NCBI GenBank assembly: GCA_019096155.1
Contig: JAHCVI010000003.1
Span: 2,232,001-2,296,000 of the forward strand
From: Staphylotrichum longicolle
Lineage: Eukaryota; Ascomycota; Sordariomycetes; Sordariales; Chaetomiaceae
Direction: 5' to 3'
Length of the DNA: 64,000 nt
The position numbers were made by a program, and so were the translations under genes. The notes under the pieces were generated by a model that had not been told where the DNA came from, searched no databases, and saw nothing but the letters and a program-made list of their open reading frames with translations. Numbering within the stretch: the stretch's first letter is position 1; every line of letters begins with the position of its first letter. Below are positions 21,614-31,650 of this stretch, in pieces.

Positions 21614-22801
21614 CTATGTAATACGCCGGGCCGCGATGTGTCTGAATACACCCTCTGGATCCCCGGGCAACAGGTCGTTCTCCGGCCCCAGATCGATCAC
21701 CTGGGTCGGGACAAACCGACCACAGAATCCAAGGCAGTGGCGGAACATCACCGCCGGCTCAAAGCGCGGCATCAGCGCCAGTTGCGTCTGGACCCACGGA
21801 TGCTCCCTGTTGAGCTCTCGGCGATCCCAGCGGCAAAGCCAGCCGTGGGGAATGTGAGCATAACCCTCCTCCTCGTCCTCAACCATTGAGTCTGGCCAGA
21901 TTTCCTGGTACGTCGCCAATGGCACTTGGAGCTCGCTACACTTTCCCCTCAACCATACCTTGTCTAGATATCCGCGCCACCGTTGGACTCGTGCGCACCA
22001 TTCGTCAGTAGTGTCGACAGCGGTGGAGAAGAACTCGGCCACGTCCAGCTCCTCGTCCGAAGGCGAGCCTGACTGGTGGCGTCTCCAGACGTCTCGAAAC
22101 TTGGCGATCGTTCCCGCGTCCCGCGGGTCAACGAGCTGGATAGGTTCCTCGCCTAGGAGGCCAAACACGCCAGCCTGGGCAGCCTCCTCGGCCGAGATGT
22201 GAATCTCGACCATGGCCAAGACCACGTAGTAGACACGGTGGGGGCTGAAGTACCTCATCTCGTGCCTGTCGAACGTGGTTGAGGCGCTAGGATACCAATG
22301 GCTCGGCCGCTTGGGCTCGAACGGAAGCAATAAGCCGGCCGTGACTGAAGCTGCAGCAGCTTGGTTGGCCAGCCACTGGAAGGTTTCCCAGGGAAAGCCA
22401 GGGGGATTGCACATGTCGTAGCGCACATAGTCTTTGTGCCAATTGAGATGGACGATGTCGAAGCCCTTGCGAAACTGGACTGGCGCGTTGAGGCCCCAGT
22501 CACTCAGATATTCGGGACACGGCGTGCCGTTTTCGTCCGTCTTCCACACGTCGTATGTCACGTATTTGTGGTGGTTCAGGGCAACAAAGCGCGCCTCGCG
22601 ACACACGCGAGACACCAGAGGAGGCCGGCCAGGCGGCGACGACCAGAGCTCTCGGGGAGGGGCGGCCGGAAGGGTGAGATGGTGGATTGACAGCGGATAG
22701 TCCATCTCGACGACTCGGGGGCTGGGGAGGCAGTACGACCAGATCTTAAGTCGCAGCTCCGTAGGCAGGTCTCGAAACCTAGGGAATGTGCGTGCAGACA
22801 T
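21614..22801 (-). CDS. 2EXR domain protein
   Basis: A single exon of 395 residues. The N-terminus FPRFRDLPTELRLKIWSYCLPSPRVVEM followed by PLVSRVCREARFVAL is the 2EXR signature, a fungal domain of unknown function found in large families. The middle and C-terminal parts are mixed helix and acidic sequence with a conserved-looking WETFQWLANQAAAA. The start is ATG 22801; the frame is open further upstream only through a Pro/Thr-rich stretch encoded by a trinucleotide repeat. It converges with the F-box gene. Confidence 0.85.
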   Translation of the reverse strand: MSARTFPRFRDLPTELRLKIWSYCLPSPRVVEMDYPLSIHHLTLPAAPPRELWSSPPGRPPLVSRVCREARFVALNHHKYVTYDVWKTDENGTPCPEYLSDWGLNAPVQFRKGFDIVHLNWHKDYVRYDMCNPPGFPWETFQWLANQAAAASVTAGLLLPFEPKRPSHWYPSASTTFDRHEMRYFSPHRVYYVVLAMVEIHISAEEAAQAGVFGLLGEEPIQLVDPRDAGTIAKFRDVWRRHQSGSPSDEELDVAEFFSTAVDTTDEWCARVQRWRGYLDKVWLRGKCSELQVPLATYQEIWPDSMVEDEEEGYAHIPHGWLCRWDRRELNREHPWVQTQLALMPRFEPAVMFRHCLGFCGRFVPTQVIDLGPENDLLPGDPEGVFRHIAARRIT

Positions 22802-23875
22802 GGTGCTTCTACTTGGTGGTGGTGTTGTTGGTGGTGGCGTCGGTGGTGGTATAACGTGTTGACGTTCGCGGTGGCGTTCTTTAAACGATCTTTGCGCAAG
22901 CAGCAAAAGAGAGGCTCGACAACGAAGAGAGGCAGCTGCGGCACGTTCAGTCTACTCGTGCCATGGCGTCTCCGTGCTTGGCAAGCCCCCGCTCATGGGC
23001 AAACCAGGGTTCCTCCCTCTCGCTAGCTCCCCAAGACCCTCCGTAGTCTCGAGCTAGTGAAAGCAAACCGCGGCGCAACCGGCAGAATATCCTGGGCTTG
23101 TTGAGCGCCCAGGGAACTTGTCCCGACAACCCAACCGACGCTTTTCAGCCTCAATCATGGTATGTATACCCCTACAAAATCGGGGCTCTACCCCGGGGGT
23201 ATATCATCGCGGATGCTTGCCATACTTTATTCTCTCAACCCCCCTCACAGAGTTGTAGGCCTGTGCTAGAACTTTCTGTGTCGCTCCCCTTCTTTCTGGA
23301 AAACAAGCTTTATCTTTACAGGAAAGAAGGAACAAAAACAAATGGTTTCGGGGTCTTAAAATGGGTGCTTCTTTTCTTCTGTGCTGTCCGTATTAAGGAA
23401 AAGATGAACCCGGCTGGAATCGGTTAACACCCTAAATGGCGCGACGTACTCAACTGTGAAACTTTCAGATATGTTGCTGCAACCTGCTGTGGCGCCCATT
23501 CCGCTTTTCGGCTCATTTTTGTCGTGAAAGCTCTGACAAAGCGTTGCATCACAAGAGGGAAATTAACACAATGGGCCGGGTCGACACAGGGGTCTTCGAT
23601 ATCTTTATAATTGCGACTCTTAAAAAGACGCCGATTTAGGGTTCAGTTTGTACTCTGTGGCCTCCGTCAACTTTTCTAACCTCCTTGTTTCCTGTCAGCG
23701 TCAATTTCCTGGAGCTTTGGGATTTGACGTACGATGGTCAAGCGGACCCTTTTGCACACATATCAATTGGAAAATCTGCCTGTTAGGATCTGGCCTTTGA
23801 GGGTTACATACATGGTCGACAACAAGAGGCGTGGCCGAGCGAGCCAGGCCCCGTGAGCGAACGCAGCTCTCTCAG
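22802..23875. other. Gene-free stretch with a GGT-rich repeat
   Basis: Bases 22802-22856 hold an imperfect GGT trinucleotide repeat directly upstream of the 2EXR start. From there to 23875 I see no supported gene. Frames at 23098-23427 and on the minus strand lack conserved features. Confidence 0.45.
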
Positions 23876-24787
23876 TCAGCCTCGGTCCTTGTCCCGTTTT
23901 GGTTTTGGATCCCCACTGATATCCCCTGGGCGACTGTCCGATTTCGAAACCTGCTCCATTCCGTCCCCGCGGCGGCCATGGCGGCGACGACACCACAGCA
24001 CCAGCCAGGTAACTAGTAGCGCTACAACGATGATGGGCACGCCGACCATCGCGAACCAGAGCCCCCTCCCGTCGATATCGGGCCCGTGCTCTTCGCCGTT
24101 GGAGCATATATCTGCCTTTGAATCCGGTTTGGAACCGGGCACCCAAGAAGCTAGCGCTATGCCAGTGGCGCACCTGAGCTGCGGCGGAGCCGGGGTTAGG
24201 GAGGTGGCATCCGCGGACGCCCATGAGATCTGCCATGCGTTGTGGACGCGAACCTCGTCCACAAGCGATGAGGTGCTGGGAAACTGGTAGCACGCCTTGG
24301 GTGATATGTCTGCGACTTCAAACCAGCCCTGGTAATCGTATTTGAAGCCCCTAAATGGCGGAAGCCGGTGAGGTCAGTTGTCACGGATTTTGAGCAGTGG
24401 ACGGCCAGGGAGCGAAAGGGATTACCTCGAGCAGCAGTAGGCTGTGGTAAAGGTCCTGTTGTGCGTAGTCGTAGGTTCTATAATGGCAGAAGTGGTACCG
24501 CCCACATGATATGCTGTCCAACCGCTCGGGCAGACAGCGGGACTGAACTGGAAACTCGGGCCCGCATTCCATCCTGAGGGCTGACAGCTTGCGAAGCGAG
24601 AGTCGGCCGGGCCTGACGCGAGAATGGTAGTGACCGCAGAGTTATAATACGTGGAAAAGTACGTTAGAAACTGATCCGCACAGCCTGGCGGTGCAACAAA
24701 TGGTGTGGTGAGTGCTTGGAGCACCGCTGTCGTGGAGAGCGTTGTGGTTGTTGTCGAGGACGTTGTTGTTTCCGGTGTTATCGACAT
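23876..24787 (-). CDS. Single-pass membrane protein with Thr-rich ectodomain
   Basis: Exons 24787-24426 and 24350-23876 join in phase for 278 residues. A Ser/Thr-rich N-terminus (TTTSSTTTTTLSTT) precedes a cysteine-bearing domain (PPGCADQFLTYFS, FASCQPSGW, VCPSGWTAYH, AYCCSRG). A membrane helix follows near residue 215 (LWFAMVGVPIIVVALLVTWLVLW), then RRRHGRR as cytosolic stop-transfer and an Asp/Lys-rich tail. This is the layout of fungal cell-surface sensor-like glycoproteins. No signal peptide follows ATG 24787, although the open frame directly upstream is hydrophobic (LLFALSFSVFTLRAILVFA), so an upstream first exon is likely. Confidence 0.7.
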
Positions 24788-25037
24788 TGTCGCGAAGACG
24801 AGGATTGCCCTCAAAGTGAAGACGGAGAAAGAAAGCGCAAACAACAGTCGGGGAAGAAGGGGTCTTAAACCTGGACAAAGCGACGTTCGATGGCTCGTGA
24901 CAGTGACTGGGGTGTTAAGGCAAAGTAACTTGTCATGCGGTATGCGGGACGGCCGCCAGGGTTTCAGGGGTTCGATCGACAAGGCCAGTCGCGTACCTAT
25001 TATCGTTGCCTATGTCAATGTCAATCTTGTCGTTGAA

Positions 25038-25478
25038 TCAAGCCTGGGAGCTGCCAGGGCGCACTGCACACTGTACCAACGTAACATGGGGGCCAAGCCA
25101 GGGCCAGTAGGACACAGTCAGCGTCCCACGTGCCGGTTTAGCCTTGCACGACTGGCCATCGAAACAAACCACGGACGGCGTGGGACGAGCAACTCGTTCG
25201 CTTTGAGTCAAGCCTCGCCTCGACTTCAAAGTTGCGCCGCCAACAGTTGCAGTGGACTTGCGGGAGTCCCGCTTTTCATCTTTGAGTTCATGGAACTCAG
25301 GGGCGCAAGGGTCAAGCCGCAACTTTTGGGAGGCAACACTTACGCAATGGTACTGTTGGTATCTGTGTGGTGACTTGGAGTTGAAGTCGCAAAGGCATGG
25401 GTGGTATTGAGGCCACTGGACCGCGGACGTTGACAAGATGAAGAGGGCAAGGAGGACGAGGGCCACGGACTTGTCCAC
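25038..25478 (-). CDS. Possible small secreted protein
   Basis: A 146-codon frame opens with a good signal peptide (MDKSVALVLLALFILSTSAV) and a short Cys-containing mature start (YHPCLCDFN). A strong GTAAGT donor follows TACCATTGC at about 25347, so the rest of the uninterrupted frame may be intronic and the true C-terminus different. No family is recognised. The real product may be a short cysteine-containing secreted peptide. Confidence 0.4.
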   Translation of the reverse strand: MDKSVALVLLALFILSTSAVQWPQYHPCLCDFNSKSPHRYQQYHCVSVASQKLRLDPCAPEFHELKDEKRDSRKSTATVGGATLKSRRGLTQSERVARPTPSVVCFDGQSCKAKPARGTLTVSYWPWLGPHVTLVQCAVRPGSSQA

Positions 25479-26265
25479 CGGCTTACTTCCATTTCTTTCT
25501 TTGGATACTATAGAGAATAGATTCAGTCAACTGTCTAGTCTTGCTGGAACGTGTCAAGCAAGAAGTCATTGCACAGCAACGTCTTGTTATTATACTCAAG
25601 GTAAGATAGGTACTACTCAGTTCAGTCATGGACAGCCAGTTCAATTCTGGTCCAACCGTCCAGTTCATGGAGAGAAGAACGAGTAGGATTATTGCGAGTG
25701 CCCTATGATTGCTTGGAGGTTGGATTGCAGTTTGGTGCTGTCAAAATAGACAAACGATGTCGCATACCTATGTCAACCAGGAGTCCATAGGAGCAAAGGG
25801 AGCAAAGGGGAACAGGAAAAGAGGGCAGGCACACTTCGTCCGGGAAAATATGATAGCCGTCACTCCGATGCCGCGGGCAAGCGGCCCAATTGACCCCGTC
25901 GTTCATGTCTTACGACTTTCCGACGGAACGTTTCCGTCAGCAATCTCATTGGCTTCCCTCCCGGTTGTCTTTCCTGTAGTGCCAAGAAATGGGGAAAGCG
26001 AGGATCCTTTTAGCAGTATATTAAGGCGAACGAATGGTGATATTGAGTTAAAGTATACTTTTGGATGGTGATCGGCAGCTGGTGCTTACAGTGCATGGAA
26101 TGAGTGTAACCAGTGGTGTTTCATTGCCGGAGGACGCCATTATAAGGCACCTAAAGTCCCTACAGCAGACCACAGCAGCTTTCGAATGAAGAAACCACAA
26201 CCAAAACCCGTGTTGTAGCATCTTGCGCCGACAACTCTCTTTTAAGCATCGTACCAACTGAAAAC
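25479..26265. other. Intergenic region
   Basis: About 790 bp between the divergent small-secreted frame and the esterase gene. It is AT-richer than its surroundings. A TATAAGG at about 26140 could serve the esterase promoter. No gene is supported. Confidence 0.35.
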
Positions 26266-27333
26266 ATGTTCCGAGGCGCCTTACTAAAACCATGGTGTCT
26301 GGTGTGGCTCTTTCTTGCGGCTCTCGCGCACCAGACCGATGCAGGGAATGCCGGTCGCTGGAAGCCGAAGAAGCCCATCATGCTTCGCCAGTCCGGGGGT
26401 TTCACCATAGGCGGCAAGGTTATCACGCACCCCGCAAACCCCAACATGACGCTTTCGTGCGATCATGGATATGTCGAGTACTTTCACCCGTGGCGGCCGC
26501 GCAGGACGAGCATCGTCATGTGGCACAGCTCCAGCACGCAAACTTTCCAGAACCGCTGGGACGGCGGCGAAGGCTTCAAGGACAAGTTCCTGCGCCGCGA
26601 CTATCCGGTCTATCTCTGGGAAGGGCCACGCGTGGGCCGGGCAAACTGGGCGTGCACCACCACCTACTACGCCCCCGACTACCGAGACCAGGGCAATTTT
26701 GTGGCCTGGAACTTTGGCCCGAAGTTCAAGGAGTGGTGGCCAGACGTGCAGTTTCCGACCGAAAGCGACTACGCCTGGCAGCAGGCCACGAGCTCCCGAT
26801 ACGTGGAATACGACTCGGAAGCAAGTGTGAACCTTGAGACGGACGCCGCGGCTATAGCCGCTGACTCGGGCAAGCTGGGCAAAGACATCATCTACCTCAC
26901 CAACTCGGCGAGCGGGCTACGCGCTCAGATGACCGCGGTCAAGAGCAACACGACAAACATCAAGGGGATCGTCTGCTATGAGGGCTATGGCTACGTATTC
27001 CCGGACAATGCGGGCATCGAACCAGGGGCCGGGCTCAACCCCTTCGGGCCCATTCTCGTCCCTGAGGAAGACTTCAAGAAATTGGCCAAGATACCCTCAA
27101 TCCAGTTTCTGTGGGGGGACCACAGGGACGAAAGCTTCACATTCCTCAACCAGTCAAGGCAGGCGGCCGCCTTGATCAACAAGTTCGGCGGCAACGCCGA
27201 GGTCATCTTGCTGGGAGAAGACAAGGGCCTCAAGGGTACCACCCACATTGCCTTCGCGGATCTGGACAACGACAAGGTTGCCGACCTTCTGGACGACTAC
27301 CTGCGGGAAAACAAGCTGAATCGGTATGAATAG
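26266..27333 (+). CDS. Secreted alpha/beta-hydrolase, esterase-713-like
   Basis: A single exon of 355 residues. A signal peptide ends near residue 26. The body shows an alpha/beta-hydrolase order: VMWHSSSTQTFQNRWDGG, YPVYLWEGPRVGRANW, then a helical cap with Trp-rich sequence. IIYLTNSASGLRAQM sits at the nucleophile-elbow position, here with Asn-Ser-Ala-Ser rather than GxSxG. FLWGDHRDES and TTHIAFAD probably carry the acid and the histidine. This agrees with the Esterase_713-like group known from bacteria and fungi, whose substrates are poorly defined. Several N-glycosylation sequons (NMT, NTT, NQS) fit secretion. Confidence 0.8.
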   Translation: MFRGALLKPWCLVWLFLAALAHQTDAGNAGRWKPKKPIMLRQSGGFTIGGKVITHPANPNMTLSCDHGYVEYFHPWRPRRTSIVMWHSSSTQTFQNRWDGGEGFKDKFLRRDYPVYLWEGPRVGRANWACTTTYYAPDYRDQGNFVAWNFGPKFKEWWPDVQFPTESDYAWQQATSSRYVEYDSEASVNLETDAAAIAADSGKLGKDIIYLTNSASGLRAQMTAVKSNTTNIKGIVCYEGYGYVFPDNAGIEPGAGLNPFGPILVPEEDFKKLAKIPSIQFLWGDHRDESFTFLNQSRQAAALINKFGGNAEVILLGEDKGLKGTTHIAFADLDNDKVADLLDDYLRENKLNRYE

Positions 27334-27672
27334 CATAGAGCCATCTTTTGCCCTCGAGCTGTCTTGTTTCCGTCCGCTTCGGATTTGGCTTTCCTCGTTC
27401 TCTTCGACTCATGGAGCCGAGATGAGTGGGTTGGCAATCTGAAGAGGTTCTGAGACGGCACAGGGAGTTTGTGCTCGTGCCAAGACTGGATGTCAAGGCT
27501 TTTTTGGGCTCTTCGCAAGGCAGCTGAACAAGGCCCTGTGGCTGTGCGGCATAGCATACATGTATTTGTGCGGGGTACATAATGAGCTGCTTCACGCCTG
27601 GGCTTGTTGAAGGGCAATGGCTCCTTGTTCTCTTTGCCCGTTTACCTCAACAGCTCTCTTGACTTCTCCTAA
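27334..27672. other. Intergenic region
   Basis: 339 bp between two plus-strand genes; it contains the 3' end of the esterase and the promoter of the CorA-like gene. Nothing else is seen. Confidence 0.4.
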
Positions 27673-28949
27673 ATGGAAGGCCTTCGCAAGCAGGCTCTCG
27701 TTGCATGTTCACAGATCAACTTTGCGCCAGCCCCCAACGAGCACGAGTTGATCACATTCGATCTGGCAGCCAACAAGGAACCGTGTCGCGTCAGGCTACC
27801 ACTGCCCGACATCCTGCTTCGCACCCAACAGAGCTCAACTCCTCCTCCTACCTTCAGGCTCGCAAAACTCCACATAGTGCACCCACCCGTGGGAAGAACA
27901 TGGGAAGCCCCTACACTCAACGCCTCCAAAGACGATGTCATCCGGCTATGGCACCTGTTCAATCTAGACCCAACGTTGCTGTCCCTCGTTGCCAAAGGCG
28001 TCCGGGGTTTCTGCCAACACCAGCCTGCTTTGTGGGATCCCAATGCTGAGTCTTACCACTTCATGGTCAGTTCGTATGCATACTGCGTCGTCTGGACCTT
28101 CTGTACACAATCTCAGACGACAAGCGGAGTCATCATCGTCCGGCCCGACCACCCTCGGCCGGACCCGTATGAGCAATGGTGGCAAGTTTTGACGACGCAG
28201 ACCGGCTCTGTTAGGCACCCGCTTTGGCCTTTTCTGGTGTCTGCGTTACAATCCATGGAAGAGACGTACCGGAATACCGCGGAGTGTCAAGCCCACATCA
28301 ACCAAGTTGAGTCGCTGACGAGGTTCAACCCCTGGACACAAGGCCGGCCACCCAGTAGTCCGCCTCCAATGGAGCTTGACGACCTCTCCAGGCTTTCAAG
28401 AAACATCGGATCTGTTATGATCTCATTGGAAGACTGCATGAGGCAAGTCAAATTGCTCCAACACACGACAGAGTCGTATCAACGGTCTGGGTTCGTCGAC
28501 GAAGGCGTCAACATCACACCGGCAGTCCATATTCTCCAGCAACAGATGGACTCTTGGGGAATCCGTCTGCAATATCTCAGCGAGCGGGCTAAGAACCAGG
28601 TGTCCGTGGTAAGTCAATCTGACCACCAGCAAGAAGGCGATTCTCAATGCAAAAAGCTGATTGACTGTAAAAGATCTTCAATCTCATGTCACGCTATGAT
28701 GCCTCATCCAGCATTGCAATTGCTCGGGCCGCCAAAAAGGACAGTGCATCCATGAAAGCCATCGCCGTCATGACCATGGGGTTCCTTCCGGGTACCTTTC
28801 TGGCAGCCCTCTTCGCGCTTCCGACACTCCAGTGGGATTCGAGTCTGGTGATCCAGGAGAACTTTTGGGTGTATTGGGCTTTTGCGATACCGTCTACGGT
28901 CTTGGTGTTTGGGGTGTGGTTCTGGCATTCAAGAAGAGAAAATGCTTGA
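27673..28949 (+). CDS. CorA-like magnesium-transporter-family protein
   Basis: Exons 27673-28608 and 28674-28949 give 403 residues. The long N-terminal domain is soluble and mixed alpha/beta. The C-terminal part has the fungal CorA-like signature: YDASSSIAIARAAKKDSASM, the pore-lining TM1 (IAVMTMGFLPGTFLAALFAL), a short loop and TM2 (WVYWAFAIPSTVLVFGVWFW). The GMN motif that defines true CorA channels is absent between TM1 and TM2, so transport is uncertain. Fungal genomes carry many such divergent copies, some next to NLR or ankyrin genes. The intron interrupts just before the stalk helix. Confidence 0.85.
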
Positions 28950-30165
28950 GCTTCGTGTGCTCATTCAATGTCAAATCCTTTGGGCATCACACCTCGACGC
29001 CCCTCTCGCAAACTCCCCATTCCATGATCCCATAAACATGACAATACCAAGCACACGGATAACAACCCCACCTCCCGATGTCGCCGCCGGTCAACACGCG
29101 AGTCCTTCCAGACCTCCTTGATGACACAGACCGCATCCCCGCCTCGTACAGCAACCAGCACAAGCTCTATAAATCCCTTCACTTAACCAATTAACCAGCA
29201 ACGACCTCCCCTTCGCGGCCCAATAAATATTAACCACAAAGAGCCGGTAGCACGGCCGCTTGCCTCTCACTCTTGTTCGGCGCCCAGCTGGATTGCCATT
29301 GACGAATGAATTATTTTGCGCGGTGGTACTTGAGCGTGGCGGCCCAGAGACTTGTCAGTAAGTTTGTTTGCGTGGGTTCGGTGATAGACGTCGAAGCGGG
29401 TAGGTTCTTGGGGCCTCAGGACTGGTGGCTGCGATGGTGTCGAAGAGGAGATTCCATAAGTGGAAGGTTTGCGTCGGCAGCTAAGTCCGGGTCGACGCCA
29501 TTGTCACCTGGATTGAGAGCCGCGGCACGTTGTCTGATGAAGCGTAGGCTGTGTTTCCGAAGGGCTGAAGCCAAAAGCCGCGGTCCGGCGCCGGGCCTGA
29601 CGGGGTTCAAGAGCTCATGTCCTTTCTACGCACATACGACACGCTTCTCTTCGAGATACTCGTATAATTAAAATTTGATCCGCTAGGCTGGGCACTGCCT
29701 TTGGGTGTTCGTTCTGCATTGTGCCGTATGATAAGCATTCTCGACAGAAGGATCGTAAGGACGGTCAAGCTACTTTATTAGCCACCACTTTTAGCTGACA
29801 TTGTCGGGCTCACGATTGTACTATAGTAACCTGGCGTCGAAGTTTTGAAAGTAGGGCCGGTGAGAGGAGACCGAGAAGCTGTGTGCACAGGTAACGGAGA
29901 CTCGCAAGACAAAGCTTGGGGATTTTTATTGATGAAACGGTCATTCCGCGCTTTGAGCACATTACCACTCCCGTGAGTGCAGTATGACAATTGTATCTTC
30001 TATCAATATACTGTCCAATTTCCTTAATAACGTTATTTGATGTCCTGATCTCGTCGAAGCCCATACAAAATTCATTCTAGTTCACGTTCTCTCTTGTACC
30101 ATTTCTCTACGGATTCTCGTGGGCTAGTAGGGTTGTTAGTAGGCTGGCTTGAAGGCGATTCTCCA
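28950..30165. other. Gene-free, AT-richer stretch
   Basis: No frame longer than about 120 codons and none with recognisable features. It marks the beginning of a degraded region that runs to about 33.5 kb. Confidence 0.45.
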
Positions 30166-30169
30166 AGTG

Positions 30170-30648
30170 TTCAACGTCCTATCTTCGGCGGCTTAAGCAG
30201 TGCCTGCTGTCCGTGGCACGAGGTAAGGGGTGCGGGTTGGGTGTGTTGTAGTGGGTTGGGTGGTTTAGTCGGCCTGCGGTTGGTTCGTGTCAAGGCGCCC
30301 TGTGGCCATTGCGAACCGTATGGTTGCCCGAACGGCTGCCATGTTAGGAGTCCAGTCTTTCTTGTCCGATGGCCGATTTCCCTCCTAGGTAGAACGAAAT
30401 GTTGCTTCTGTAGGTGTCTGTGCATTCGAGCATCTCCGTTCGGTATGCCGTCCAGTTTTTGCATCGGAAGAGGAGGTGGTCTACTGTTTCTGTTGCTTGC
30501 CCGCATGCGCACTGATCTGCCGATGCTGCTCCAACCCGATGGAGGTAACCGTTGAGTCTTGCCATGCCTGTTCTGAGCTGAGCGAGCATGCCAGCCTCCT
30601 TTCGTGACAGGTGGTCGTACAGCAGTAGAGTGTGTTTGCCAGGAGTTG
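30170..30648 (-). mobile_element. 3' end of a Tad-like LINE retrotransposon, decayed
   Basis: On the minus strand, translation gives the typical tail of fungal Tad-clade non-LTR elements: PGKHTLLLYDHLSRKEAGML, AQLRTGMARLNGYLHRVGAA, a Cys-His zinc cluster (CACGQ, then VDHLLFRC) and a terminal AVRATIRFAMATGRLD. A one-base frameshift near 30345 separates the last part. Only the final 150 or so residues remain, so the copy is 5'-truncated, as is normal for LINE insertions. The truncation point (about 30648) meets an NLR fragment on the other strand. Confidence 0.8.
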
Positions 30649-30649
30649 G

Positions 30650-30915
30650 GCCGACGGAGACGGCGGGCAACGGATATACTGGCTCAAGGGCATGGCTGGC
30701 ACGGGAAAGTTGACTATCGCGCTGACTATCGCCCGCGAATACAGCGCCAAAAAGCGGCTCGGCGCAAGCTTCTTCTTCTCGAGGGGCGGAGGCGATCTCG
30801 CATCGACAGGGAGGTTCGCCGCGACGGTCGCCGTCCAGCTTGCCGAGACATCGCCAGAGCTGTGCCAACACATTGCCGATGCGGCCGTCTCTAGTCACCG
30901 CATCCGAAGTTACTC
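30650..30915 (+). pseudogene. NACHT-domain fragment of an NLR gene
   Basis: About 88 residues start QRIYWLKGMAGTGKLTIALTIA, a NACHT P-loop in which the usual Ser/Thr after the lysine is Leu. They continue ASFFFSRGGGDLASTGRFAATVAVQLAE, typical of the fungal NLR region after the P-loop. The frame ends at about 30928 and no Walker B follows. The left edge is the LINE junction. It is a non-functional relic. Confidence 0.75.
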
Positions 30916-31455
30916 GTGCTGCTTGTAGTCCACATAGCCGATTGACTGTCCGCGACGCATGCAACAACCTCGATTACATCCACTTGCGCACTCGGAGGGA
31001 GGGAGATAAACTCGAGGACCAACCAACCAAACGACACAACACGTCAATTAATTGTCTCTTCATCCGCCACTCACCCAAAGTTGTGCTGGAGCCAGTGACA
31101 AGACGAAGGGCAACCACTGCCACGAGGCGGATAGCCCGACCAACCCCTGGCCCCAGGGCTTGGAGATCGTCACGGAGGGCATGGATACTTCGCAGCTGTT
31201 GATAGCTTTGTTCGGTCAGGAATTCAGGGCGTCGTTCCTGTAAAGGATTAGATGTGGTCGTCCTCGGTCATGTCAGCAGGTCGTTTCGCTGAAGACCCCG
31301 GATTGGATCGTGTGGAACGAAAGGCACGCAGATAAATATGGTGATCTTTCGCTAATGGTGATGGTGGTAATGTGGGAGCAAGATGTGGGCAGAGGGCTGC
31401 CTGCAGAGGCAAAAGTGGTGTGGTGGGCCAGCGCACAGACCAGCCCACGCAATAC
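30916..31455. other. Degraded intergenic sequence
   Basis: No supported gene. Possibly decayed remains of the NLR gene or of further insertions. Confidence 0.35.
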
Positions 31456-31459
31456 TGCC

Positions 31460-31650
31460 AGCACCTTGCGCCACGGGCAAATCCTCTTCAGCCCCGCCCG
31501 CGGCGCTGTGCTTATCGACTTTGGGCTGAGCAGCGACAGCACGCGTGCTTCGGCAGCAGCAACGCAGGCGGCGGGAACGCCCTGGTACGTCCCGCCCAAA
31601 TTCATGGACAATCCCCAAGTGCGGCGTGTGGCTGAAGCACGCAACGAGGA
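31460..31650 (+). pseudogene. Protein-kinase C-lobe fragment
   Basis: About 60 residues contain GAVLIDFGLSS (the DFG magnesium-binding loop) and, 18 residues on, AGTPWYVPPKFM (activation-segment end, APE-like). The catalytic HRD loop and both flanking lobes are missing, and the sequence after it loses similarity to kinases. It is a relic. Confidence 0.5.

Noticed and set aside
23098..23427. 109-codon plus-strand frame
   Set aside because: No conserved feature, poor start context, composition like the flanking intergenic DNA.
24705..25373. 222-codon plus-strand frame
   Set aside because: Antisense to a better-supported membrane-protein gene; no motif.
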